Shown in pieces: positions 55,016-64,000 of a stretch of 64,000 nucleotides of DNA (positions are counted from its first letter, which is position 1; every line of letters begins with the position of its first letter). The notes below the pieces were generated by a model. That model was not told the DNA's origin, ran no database searches, and saw only the letters and a list, made by a program, of their open reading frames with translations. This DNA is from Myxococcaceae bacterium JPH2 (GTDB taxonomy: Bacteria > Myxococcota > Myxococcia > Myxococcales > Myxococcaceae): NCBI GenBank assembly GCA_016458225.1, contig JAEMGR010000003.1, forward strand, positions 620,001 to 684,000. Direction: 5' to 3'. Made by a program: the position numbers and the translations under genes.

Positions 55016-55627
55016 CTATGGCTGACCCGCGTTCGTTAGCGCTGGGGTTGTTGGGGGTACTGCGGGTTGGGCTATCGCCTTGAGCTTCCCGACGGTGGGT
55101 GGATCCACGAGCACGATTCCCGGCAGAGAAGCTACGTCCGGGACATGCTCGGGCGGGTCGTCCTTCTCGCAGTCGAGGAATCGCCGGATGATGTAGGCCT
55201 GAAGCTCGGCCTTCGTCGCGCGGTCCGATACGAACCCCAGTTGCCAGTAGATCTTCAGGGCCGCATGGGCGTGCGCCGATGCATTTCGGTGGACCTGCTT
55301 GATGTCGTCCGGCTGATCCATCGCCTTGGGCGCCACCGAGAGCACCGCCCCAATCGCTCCAATGACCGCCGTTGCTTTTCGCAGCGACTCCTTGGAGAGA
55401 AACCCCGCGAGCGCGCTTCCCAACGCGGCCAGGGTCGCACCGGTGAGGAGCAGGATGTTCGCGTGCCGCTGGGCCTTCTCGGCTCGCCGTGCGTGGGCTT
55501 CGATTCGGGCGGTGCAGCGCGCCATCGAGCCCTCCACGACGGCTGCGCGATCCATCGGACCCGCAACCGCGGAAGTCCCTAGCACGACACACACCAGCAG
55601 CATCCACGGCCAACCTGCTCGCAACAT
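55016..55627 (-). CDS. Secreted or membrane protein of unknown function
   Basis: A 203-residue protein. A signal peptide ('WMLLVCVVLGTSAVAG') precedes helices with 'RRAEKAQRHANILLLTGATLA' and a hydrophobic hairpin ('LGSALAGFLSK', 'AVIGAIGAVLSVAPK'). The C-terminus is Pro/Thr-rich. It is next to the CRISPR array and shares the lower GC of the island. No family recognised. Confidence 0.55.
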   Translation of the reverse strand: MLRAGWPWMLLVCVVLGTSAVAGPMDRAAVVEGSMARCTARIEAHARRAEKAQRHANILLLTGATLAALGSALAGFLSKESLRKATAVIGAIGAVLSVAPKAMDQPDDIKQVHRNASAHAHAALKIYWQLGFVSDRATKAELQAYIIRRFLDCEKDDPPEHVPDVASLPGIVLVDPPTVGKLKAIAQPAVPPTTPALTNAGQP

Positions 55628-55724
55628 TGCGCCCCCCTACGTGACTCGCACCAGCCTATGTGACGAGCCACGAGAAGCGCAAAGACGCGCGAGACATCTT
55701 CCTCGAGGACTTCGCCCACCTGCG

Positions 55725-57551
55725 TCAGGACGGCTTCGGGATGGTGAACCAGAAGGTGCTCCCCTGGCCTGGTTCACTCACGACCCCGATGTCTCCTCCG
55801 TGGGCCTGCACAATCTCCTTCGCGATGGAGAGCCCCAGGCCCGCACCTCCCGCCGGTGCCCCGGGGGCTCGGTAGAACTTCTCGAAGATTTTCGCCTGCT
55901 GCTCCGCCGGGATTCCTTCTCCTGTGTCGCGGACCTCGAAGCGCATGTGCGTTTCCTCGGGCGTCACTCGCACGAGCACTTCGCCTCCGGCCTGCGTGTG
56001 CTTCACCGCGTTGCCCACCAGGTTGCCCAACACGAGTTGCATCCGGTCCGCGTCCACGGACACCGTCTCCGCGTCCAGTGACACGTCTCGGAGGAGGTGC
56101 ACGCCGCGCTCCTCCGCGGTGACTCGCTGCGTGTCCAGGGCCAACTCGACGAGTTCCTCCGTCCGCACCGGCTTCACATCCAACTGGAGCTGGCCACCCT
56201 GGATGCGCGAGAGATCCAACAAGTCATCCACAATTCCCTGGAGCCGCTCGCAGTCCTCTCGCGCCGCGAACATCAGGTCCGCCTGCTTCTCCGTCACCGG
56301 CCCCACCACTCCCTCCGCCACGAGGTGAATGGCCATCCGCAACGACGTCAGCGGCGTCCGGAACTCGTGCGCCACCGTCGCCACCAGGTCGTTCTTCAGC
56401 TCGTCGAAGCGACGCAGCCTCGTCACGTCCTGGAGCAACAACGTCGCGCCCACCACGTCCCCGGTCTCGCCGTAGACGGGGTTGCCTCGCGGCAACAGCC
56501 ATCGCACCCCGTCCGCGGCCTCCACCCGCACCGCGTCCTCGTAGCCCCGCGGCTGATAGGCCCCGTGCCCACCCACCACGTGCGCCCGGACCCGCTCCAG
56601 GATTTCACGCACCTCGGGCACCACTCGGCCCAGCACGTCCCCTCCCCCTTCCAATCGCAGACGCAGGACGTCCTCACCGGCTCGGTTGACGTTCAGCACG
56701 TCCCCCTCCGCCCCGAGCACCACCACCGGATCCGGCAGACTGTCGATGGCTGCCTGAGACACCGCCTGCGCCTGCAACAGCTCCCCCAGGCTGCTCTGTC
56801 GATATTGGTCCAACCGCTCGGCCAGGGTGTTGATGTCTCGCCCGAGCTGCGCCATCTCGTCGCGCCCGTCCACCACCGCTCGCGCGGCGTAGTCCCCCTG
56901 CCCCAGCCGCCGCACCGCTTGCGACAACACCATCACCGGCCGCACCGCCCGGTGCACCAAGGACGTGGAGAAGAAGAGACCGATTCCCAGCGCCCCCACC
57001 ACCGCGAGCACCATCAGCGTGTTCACCCGCTGGCTCTGCCGACTCAGCAGCTCGCTCTTGCGCACCATCGCGTCCTGGTTCAGGTCCAGGATGGCCGCCG
57101 CCGTGCGCTTCGCTTCCTGAAACGCGGGAGACAACGCCTTGAAATACAGGTCATGCGTCCTCGCCGAGTCTGGTGCCTGCAAGAACGCATCGAACTCTGT
57201 CCGATAGCGCTCCCACGCCACTCGCATCCGGCGCGTGGCCTCCGCTTCACCGGGCTCGGTGATGTTGCCTTCCTGGACTCGCAGCTCGGACTCCAGGCGC
57301 GGACGTTGCTCGGCCTGCTGTGCCACGCCTCGCTCTCGGTCTCCCGCGACGATGAACAGCGCGGCGCTGTCCATCCGCTCCAACTGCTCCGTCATCCGCT
57401 GCGTCGCCAGCACGCTGCGGTAGTTGTCCTCCAGGATCTGCTGCCCCGAGCGCCCCACTCGGCCCAGGGTGACGACGGCCATGACCCCGAGCAGCACCAG
57501 CGCCAGCGCCAGCGGCGCCTGGGCCAACAACAAGCGGCCTCGCAGCGTCAT
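55725..57551 (-). CDS. HAMP-PAS sensor histidine kinase paired with stand-alone KdpD
   Basis: A 608-residue membrane kinase. TM1 ('LALVLLGVMAVVTLG') is followed by a four-helix-like extracytoplasmic sensor (about 35-185), TM2 ('LMVLAVVGALGIGLFFSTSL'), HAMP ('VRRLGQGDYAARAVVDG'), PAS ('SLPDPVVVLGAEGDVLNVNR'), HisKA with the His in 'TVAHEFRTPLTSLRM', and HATPase ('GNAVKHTQAGG', 'DTGEGIPAEQ', 'GAGLGLSI'). It overlaps the KdpD N-terminal gene by four bases (ATGA). In E. coli these parts are one KdpD. It probably reports potassium or turgor status, but its partner response regulator (KdpE) is absent here. Confidence 0.87.
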   Translation of the reverse strand: MTLRGRLLLAQAPLALALVLLGVMAVVTLGRVGRSGQQILEDNYRSVLATQRMTEQLERMDSAALFIVAGDRERGVAQQAEQRPRLESELRVQEGNITEPGEAEATRRMRVAWERYRTEFDAFLQAPDSARTHDLYFKALSPAFQEAKRTAAAILDLNQDAMVRKSELLSRQSQRVNTLMVLAVVGALGIGLFFSTSLVHRAVRPVMVLSQAVRRLGQGDYAARAVVDGRDEMAQLGRDINTLAERLDQYRQSSLGELLQAQAVSQAAIDSLPDPVVVLGAEGDVLNVNRAGEDVLRLRLEGGGDVLGRVVPEVREILERVRAHVVGGHGAYQPRGYEDAVRVEAADGVRWLLPRGNPVYGETGDVVGATLLLQDVTRLRRFDELKNDLVATVAHEFRTPLTSLRMAIHLVAEGVVGPVTEKQADLMFAAREDCERLQGIVDDLLDLSRIQGGQLQLDVKPVRTEELVELALDTQRVTAEERGVHLLRDVSLDAETVSVDADRMQLVLGNLVGNAVKHTQAGGEVLVRVTPEETHMRFEVRDTGEGIPAEQQAKIFEKFYRAPGAPAGGAGLGLSIAKEIVQAHGGDIGVVSEPGQGSTFWFTIPKPS

Positions 57552-58711
57552 GACCGGCGCTCCTCGTGCAGCGACTCGAAGGACACCACGTGGATGTCGA
57601 AGCCCTCTCCTTCACGCAGGAGCTGCGCGTCCACCGTCAGCCCCAGCATCTGCTTCCACTTCGGCTGGTTCGAGCGCCCGATGATGATGTGCCCCACGCC
57701 GTGCGAGCGCGCGAAGTCCAGCAACGCCTCCACGGGATGCTTCGAGCGCAGGCGGACCACCTCCGCGCCCAGCTCCTTCGCCTTATCGATGTTCGCCAGC
57801 AAGTGACGCTGAGCCTCCGCGTCGATGAGGTGCGGTGCCTCGCGCGGCGTCTCCACGTAGACGACGAACCAATCCGTGTTCAACCGCCCCGCCATGCGTG
57901 AACCGCGTCGCAGGAGCGTCGCCGCGCGCGGCGGGTAGCTCGACAGCGCCACTAGCACTCGGCCCCACGAGCCGCCCTTCTGCTGCGCCTCCTCGCCGTT
58001 CTTCGCGTGCTGCCCCGTGGCCCGGTCCAGACTCTCCGCCACCTCGCGCAGCGCCAGCTCGCGCAGCGTGGACAGGTTCTCTCCCTTGAAGAAGCTCTCC
58101 AGCGCGCGCGGCACCTTGTCCGCAGCGTAAATCTTTCCCGCCTTCAGGCGCTCGTGCAGGTCCTCCACCGCGAGGTCCAGGTTCACCACCTGGTCCGCGC
58201 TCTTCAGGAAGCTGTCGGGAATCGTCTCGCGCACGGTGACGCCCGTGGTGCGCTCGACGAGGTCATTCAAGCTCTCCAGGTGCTGCACGTTGAAGGCGCC
58301 AATGACATTGATGCCCGCGTCCAGCAGCTCCTGCACGTCTTGATAGCGTTTGCGATGGCGACACACCGGGAGGTTCGTGTGGGCCAGCTCGTCCACCACC
58401 GCGACCTGGGGCTTGCGCGCCAGCACCGCGTCCAGGTCCATCTCCTCCACGGTGACGTCTCGGTAGGTGTAGGGCTTGCGTGGCACCTGCTCCAGGTCTC
58501 GCACGAGCGCATCCGTCTCCGCGCGCCCATGCGTCTCCACGAAACCGAGCACCACGTCCACCCCGCGTTTGCGCAGGGCGTGCGCCTCCTCGAGCATCCG
58601 ATACGTCTTGCCCACGCCCGCCGCGAAGCCGATGTAGAGCTTCAGCCTGCCCCTCCGGCCGCGCTCCACCAGCTCCAAGAAGTCTTCCGCGCGCGTGCGC
58701 CGTGTCGTCAC
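57548..58711 (-). CDS. kdpD: KdpD N-terminal sensor protein (KdpD + Usp domains), stand-alone
   Basis: A 387-residue cytoplasmic protein. The KdpD N-domain has a P-loop 'GFAAGVGKTYRMLEEA', 'VVDELAHTN' (Walker B) and 'LLDAGINVIGAFNVQHLESL'. The rest (about 245-380) is a universal-stress-protein domain ('VLVALSSYPPRAATLLRRG', 'HIIIGRSNQPKWKQ'). The membrane and kinase halves of normal KdpD are missing; the next gene, overlapping by 4 bp, supplies a kinase with other sensors. Stand-alone KdpD sensor domains are known from other bacteria; this one completes the kdp cluster. It ends 79 bp before kdpC. Confidence 0.88.
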   Translation of the reverse strand: MTTRRTRAEDFLELVERGRRGRLKLYIGFAAGVGKTYRMLEEAHALRKRGVDVVLGFVETHGRAETDALVRDLEQVPRKPYTYRDVTVEEMDLDAVLARKPQVAVVDELAHTNLPVCRHRKRYQDVQELLDAGINVIGAFNVQHLESLNDLVERTTGVTVRETIPDSFLKSADQVVNLDLAVEDLHERLKAGKIYAADKVPRALESFFKGENLSTLRELALREVAESLDRATGQHAKNGEEAQQKGGSWGRVLVALSSYPPRAATLLRRGSRMAGRLNTDWFVVYVETPREAPHLIDAEAQRHLLANIDKAKELGAEVVRLRSKHPVEALLDFARSHGVGHIIIGRSNQPKWKQMLGLTVDAQLLREGEGFDIHVVSFESLHEERRS

Positions 58712-58790
58712 CCGAGTGTCCTTTGCGTGGCGCGAGGGCCGTGCCCGGCCCCCGCGCCTACCCTATTTGCCAGCACGCCGCCCGCTCGCG

Positions 58791-59447
58791 CTACGGCTGC
58801 TCCAGCCCCGCCGCGGACGACGCTCCCGCCGGTGCCGCCGCCGCACCCATGGGATGCGCCGGCTCCACGGCCCGGCCGAACTGCCGGTCCAACGCGAGGT
58901 TGAGCAGCAGCGCGTTCACCCGAGGCTCACCCAGCACGCCCAGGGTACGCCCCTCCACGTTCGCCTCCACCACCGCCAACACGCGCGCCGGGTCCACGCC
59001 TCGCGCGTGCGCCACGCGCGGCACCTGCCACCGCGCCGCCTCGGGCGACAGGTGCGGATCCAACCCCGAGCCCGACGCCGTCACCAACTCCGCCGGAACC
59101 GGACCCACCGCATCCGGGTTCTCCTTGCGCAGGCGCTCGGCCTCCGCCACGGCGCGGTCGCGCAGCTTCTGGGACGTGGGGCCCAGGTTGCTGCCCGAGG
59201 ACGCCGTGGCGTCATACCCGTTGCCCGCCGCCGAGGGACGCGGCTGGAAGTACGCCCCTCGCGTGAAGCCCTGCGCGATGAGCGCGCTGCCCACCTCGCG
59301 CCCGCGCTCGTCCACGACCAACGAGCCCTGGGCTTCATGAGGAAACAGCACCTGGGCCACCCCCGTGACAGCCAGGGGATACAGCACGCCCGTGAGCATC
59401 AGCGTGACGACGCACGCGCGCAGGGCAATCACCAAAGTGGAAACCAT
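58791..59447 (-). CDS. kdpC: Potassium-transporting ATPase subunit KdpC
   Basis: A 218-residue protein. One N-terminal helix ('[20 protein letters not shown]') is followed by the periplasmic KdpC domain: 'GSALIAQGF', '[20 protein letters not shown]', 'NLGPTSQKL', '[20 protein letters not shown]'. It stabilises the KdpFABC complex and affects ATP use. The C-terminal 25 residues (Ala/Pro-rich) are extra to the usual length of about 190. The ATG at 59447 is 15 bp after the kdpB stop; a TTG at 59456 is also possible. Confidence 0.92.
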   Translation of the reverse strand: MVSTLVIALRACVVTLMLTGVLYPLAVTGVAQVLFPHEAQGSLVVDERGREVGSALIAQGFTRGAYFQPRPSAAGNGYDATASSGSNLGPTSQKLRDRAVAEAERLRKENPDAVGPVPAELVTASGSGLDPHLSPEAARWQVPRVAHARGVDPARVLAVVEANVEGRTLGVLGEPRVNALLLNLALDRQFGRAVEPAHPMGAAAAPAGASSAAGLEQP

Positions 59448-59462
59448 GACGTTCAATTCCTT

Positions 59463-61523
<2,061 letters not shown>

Positions 61524-61525
61524 GG

Positions 61526-63244
61526 TCAGAAAGCCTTTCCAGCCGCGCCGAGGAAGTGCTCGACGATGGGGCCGAGGGAGAGAGCAGGGAAGAACGTCAG
61601 CGCGCCCACGATGAGGACGACGCTCACGAGCAACCCCGTGAACAAGGTGCCGTTGGTGGGGAAGGTGCCGGGGCCCGCGGCCACGACCTTCTTGCCCACC
61701 ATGGAGCCCGCGATGGCCAGCGCCGGAACCATCATCAGGAAGCGACCCGCGAGCATCGCCACCCCCAACGAGATGTTCCAGAAGGGCGTGTTGGCGTTGA
61801 GACCCGCGAAGGCACTGCCGTTGTTGGCCGTGCCGCTCGTGAAGGCATACAGGATTTCAGACAGGCCATGCGGGCCCGCGTTGTTGAGCGAGGACAGGCC
61901 CTGCGGAATCACCGCCGCCACCGCGCTCAGCCCCAGGATGACCAGCGGGAAGATGAGCACGTACAGCATGGCGAGCTTCATCTCCTTCGCCTCAATCTTC
62001 TTCCCCAGGTACTCGGGCGTGCGTCCCACCATGAGCCCCGCGATGAAGACCGCGAGCACCACCATGATGAGGATGCCGTAGAGGCCCGCGCCCACGCCGC
62101 CGAAGATGACCTCACCCAGCTGCATGTTCACCAGGGGCACCAGGCCGCCCAGCGCCGTGAAGCTGTCGTGCATCGAGTTCACCGCGCCGCACGAGGCGTC
62201 CGTGGTGACGGTGGCGAAGAGGGCCGAGCCGCACACGCCGAAGCGCAGCTCCTTGCCCTCCATGTTGCCGTCCTGCGCGACGCCCGAGGCCACCAGCGCG
62301 GGGTTGGCCTGGGACTCGGCGGCGTACGCGGCCGTCACGCCCGCGAAGAAGAGGATGGACATGGCCGCGAACAGGGCCCAGCCCTGCCGCGTGTCTCCCG
62401 CCATCTTCCCGTACGTGTACGTGAGCGCCGCGGGGATGGCGAAGATGGAGAGCATCTCCACCAGGTTGGTGAGCGGCGTGGGGTTCTCGAACGGGTGCGC
62501 GCTGTTGGCGTTGAAGAAGCCGCCGCCGTTGGTGCCCAGCATCTTGATGGCTTCCTGAGACGCCACCGGGCCCATGGCGAGCGTCTGCTTCACGCCCTCC
62601 ATGGTCATCAACTCCCGATAGGGCGCGAAGTTCTGGAGCACGCCCTGCGACACCAGGAACAGCGCGTAGACGAAGCAGATGGGCAAGAGCACGTAGAGCG
62701 TGGCGCGGATGAGGTCCACCCAGAAGTTGCCCAGCGTCTTCTGTCCCGCGGGGCCGGGCCGGCGGGTGAAGCCTCGCGCCAGGGCCAGCGCCACGCCCGC
62801 GCCCACCGCCGCGGAGACGAAGTTGTGCCACGCCAGTCCCATCATCTGGGACAGGTAGCTCATCGTCGACTCGCCCGCGTAGGACTGCCAATTGGTGTTG
62901 GCCGTGAAGCTGGCGGCCGTGTTGAAGGCCAGCTCGGGCCCCACCGCCGGCAAGCCCTGCGGGTTGAGCGGCAACACGTGCTGGAGCCGCTGAATGGCAT
63001 ACGTCCCGAGCATGCTGAGCAGGCTGAACGCCAGCATCGCCACGGTGTATTGCGTCCAGGTCTGCTCCTGCCGAGCGTCCGCGCCGCACAGCCGCAGGAG
63101 CACGCGCTCCACCGGCCCCAGCACGCGCGGCAGGGGCTGGTGCTCTCCCTCGAACACACGGAAGAGATAGCCGCCCAGCGGCTTCGTCAGCGCCAGCACG
63201 AGCGCGAAGAACAACAGAATCTGCAACCAACCCATCAAAGTCAT
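61526..63244 (-). CDS. kdpA: Potassium-transporting ATPase channel-like subunit KdpA
   Basis: A 572-residue membrane protein with ten or more helices. It has the four selectivity-filter-like loops of the SKT superfamily, including '[19 protein letters not shown]', '[20 protein letters not shown]' and '[19 protein letters not shown]'. It holds the high-affinity K+ site. It lies between kdpF (9 bp upstream) and kdpB. Confidence 0.96.
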   Translation of the reverse strand: MTLMGWLQILLFFALVLALTKPLGGYLFRVFEGEHQPLPRVLGPVERVLLRLCGADARQEQTWTQYTVAMLAFSLLSMLGTYAIQRLQHVLPLNPQGLPAVGPELAFNTAASFTANTNWQSYAGESTMSYLSQMMGLAWHNFVSAAVGAGVALALARGFTRRPGPAGQKTLGNFWVDLIRATLYVLLPICFVYALFLVSQGVLQNFAPYRELMTMEGVKQTLAMGPVASQEAIKMLGTNGGGFFNANSAHPFENPTPLTNLVEMLSIFAIPAALTYTYGKMAGDTRQGWALFAAMSILFFAGVTAAYAAESQANPALVASGVAQDGNMEGKELRFGVCGSALFATVTTDASCGAVNSMHDSFTALGGLVPLVNMQLGEVIFGGVGAGLYGILIMVVLAVFIAGLMVGRTPEYLGKKIEAKEMKLAMLYVLIFPLVILGLSAVAAVIPQGLSSLNNAGPHGLSEILYAFTSGTANNGSAFAGLNANTPFWNISLGVAMLAGRFLMMVPALAIAGSMVGKKVVAAGPGTFPTNGTLFTGLLVSVVLIVGALTFFPALSLGPIVEHFLGAAGKAF

Positions 63245-63253
63245 AGCAGGCGC

Positions 63254-63343
63254 CTAGAAGTGCTCGGGACGGAGCAGGGCGAAGACGAGATAGCCAGCCA
63301 ACAGCACCGCGAGCGCCGCGCCCGCGACATATTCAAACATCAT
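63254..63343 (-). CDS. kdpF: KdpF small subunit
   Basis: A 29-residue single-helix protein, MMFEYVAGAALAVLLAGYLV... ending in LLRPEHF, exactly the E. coli KdpF length. The second ATG (63340) gives 28 residues. The 'LLRPEHF' end is a typical KdpF feature. It stabilises the KdpABC complex in the membrane. It lies directly before kdpA. Confidence 0.9.
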   Translation of the reverse strand: MMFEYVAGAALAVLLAGYLVFALLRPEHF

Positions 63344-63353
63344 GACTGTTGCC

Positions 63354-63434
63354 TCACAGACGCTCGCAGCCGTGGGTATAGGCCCACGTGAGCGCGAAGA
63401 AACCGACGGTGACGAGCACCAACACCAGGTCCAT
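63354..63434 (-). CDS. 26-residue membrane peptide at the head of the kdp genes
   Basis: Sequence MDLVLVLVTVGFFALTWAYT..., ending HGCERL: one hydrophobic helix and a short polar end with a Cys. Similar tiny proteins ending in 'C[DE]RL' are found before kdpF in other kdp operons. The function is unknown; it may be an accessory helix of the transporter. The start ATG 63434 follows porin stop 63455 by 20 bp. A purine-rich 'ggaac' is a weak ribosome binding site. Confidence 0.65.
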   Translation of the reverse strand: MDLVLVLVTVGFFALTWAYTHGCERL

Positions 63435-63454
63435 GTTCCGTGACTCCGTTTGTT

Positions 63455-64000
63455 TCAGAAGTAGGCGACGGCGCCCGCCACCACGAGCGTCTCGTGGGGC
63501 TTCAAGATGGGCGCGCCGTCGACAGTGGTCTCTCGCCCCGCGAAGACATCCTCCGTCGAGCGGTCGTGCCGCGCCTCCAGCTTGAGGGTGAGGTGTTCGG
63601 CGGGCTTCACCTCCAGCGTGAGCGTGCCCTCGGCCAGCGTCTGCGCCGTGCCGCTGAGCAGGCCGTCGCGGTCCCGGTACACCTCGGCGCGCGCGGCCAG
63701 CGCCACGGCCTCGGCCAGCTTCACCCGCGCGTTGACGCCCGCCGCGTACCACAGCGCCGCGTCCTGCTCGGGCCGTGCCTGCCGCCCCACGTCCACCGAG
63801 GCGGCCACGCTGAGCGCGTCCGTCACCTTGTACGTGGCCACCAGGTCACCGAAGAGGCGCAGCCCTTGCGCGTCGCCGGAGCCCTCGTTGCCGATGAACG
63901 TGTTGAACGACGCGGAGAGCCGCTCGCCCGAGTACGCCACCTGCGTGCCCACGGCCTTGCCGTGGTTGTTCTCGCCGATGGTCTGCCAGCCATTGATGAG
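63455..64000 (-). CDS. Outer-membrane beta-barrel porin, C-terminal part
   Basis: The frame is open to the window edge and gives the last 181 residues. Alternating hydrophobic strands ('LSVAASVDVGR', 'LAARAEVYRDRDG', 'LTLKLEARHDRSTED') end in 'VVAGAVAYF', with the C-terminal Phe that the BAM machinery recognises. It resembles the BBP2/OmpL-type beta-barrel porin family. Coordinates place it directly upstream of the kdp genes on the same strand, so it may supply potassium across the outer membrane. The missing N-terminus prevents firmer assignment. Confidence 0.78.
   Translation of the reverse strand, partial: LINGWQTIGENNHGKAVGTQVAYSGERLSASFNTFIGNEGSGDAQGLRLFGDLVATYKVTDALSVAASVDVGRQARPEQDAALWYAAGVNARVKLAEAVALAARAEVYRDRDGLLSGTAQTLAEGTLTLEVKPAEHLTLKLEARHDRSTEDVFAGRETTVDGAPILKPHETLVVAGAVAYF

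Overview
The window is about 70% GC with a strong G/C bias at third codon positions. It carries Myxococcales signatures: many orphan sensor kinases, a SitA-type lipoprotein toxin cassette, a stand-alone KdpD, and abundant lipoproteins and regulators. I read it as chromosomal DNA of a Myxococcaceae member (Myxococcus/Corallococcus/Pyxidicoccus type); the genus is inference. No rRNA or tRNA gene was recognised.

Region by region. 0-6.6 kb: end of a MATE transporter, a DUF1304 gene divergent from a TetR regulator, an NTF2-like protein, a GNAT acetyltransferase, a PRMT-like methyltransferase divergent from an Lrp/AsnC-aminotransferase operon, and an SDR. 6.8-8.8 kb: a cytoplasmic-type subtilase translationally coupled to a small protein that resembles a separate propeptide. 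9.6-13.7 kb: an Lgt-like protein, a lipoprotein hydrolase, an EamA transporter, a rhodanese and a GreA/GreB-like protein. 13.7-23.9 kb: three large sensor kinases, then a VWA protein with a membrane/coiled-coil partner. 24.5-29.6 kb: a fatty-acid-hydroxylase-family enzyme, then a BlaI/BlaR1-like operon with a double-operator promoter. Its M56 protease carries a C-terminal 29-residue repeat array that is shared with the secreted protein encoded next. 29.9-40.2 kb: AsmA, TetR plus NAD(P)-dependent reductase, SQR plus persulfide dioxygenase, Fhs, and a lipoprotein with two NTF2-like domains. 40.3-49.8 kb: a chemoreceptor, a modular goose-type lysozyme, a sigma-54 regulator, a hemerythrin, an Rnk-like protein and an ArsC-ArsN2 fusion.

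49.9-55.6 kb is an accessory island with visibly lower GC. Read on the minus strand it has a broken sitB-like gene, a SitA lipoprotein toxin ending in a CdiA-type nuclease domain, a SitI3-like immunity gene and a SUKH immunity gene. Beside it lies a cas-less CRISPR array of ten decaying 36-bp repeats.

55.7-64 kb is a minus-strand potassium module: a beta-barrel porin (runs off the window), a 26-residue membrane peptide, kdpF, kdpA, kdpB, kdpC, a KdpD sensor half and a separate PAS histidine kinase. KdpD is split over two overlapping genes and no kdpE is present in the window.

The strongest candidates for new biology are the BlaI/M56/29-residue-repeat system (25.4-29.1 kb), the SitA cassette next to the orphan CRISPR array (49.9-55 kb), the bacterial PRMT (2.7-3.7 kb) and the subtilase with a possible trans-acting propeptide (6.8-8.8 kb).
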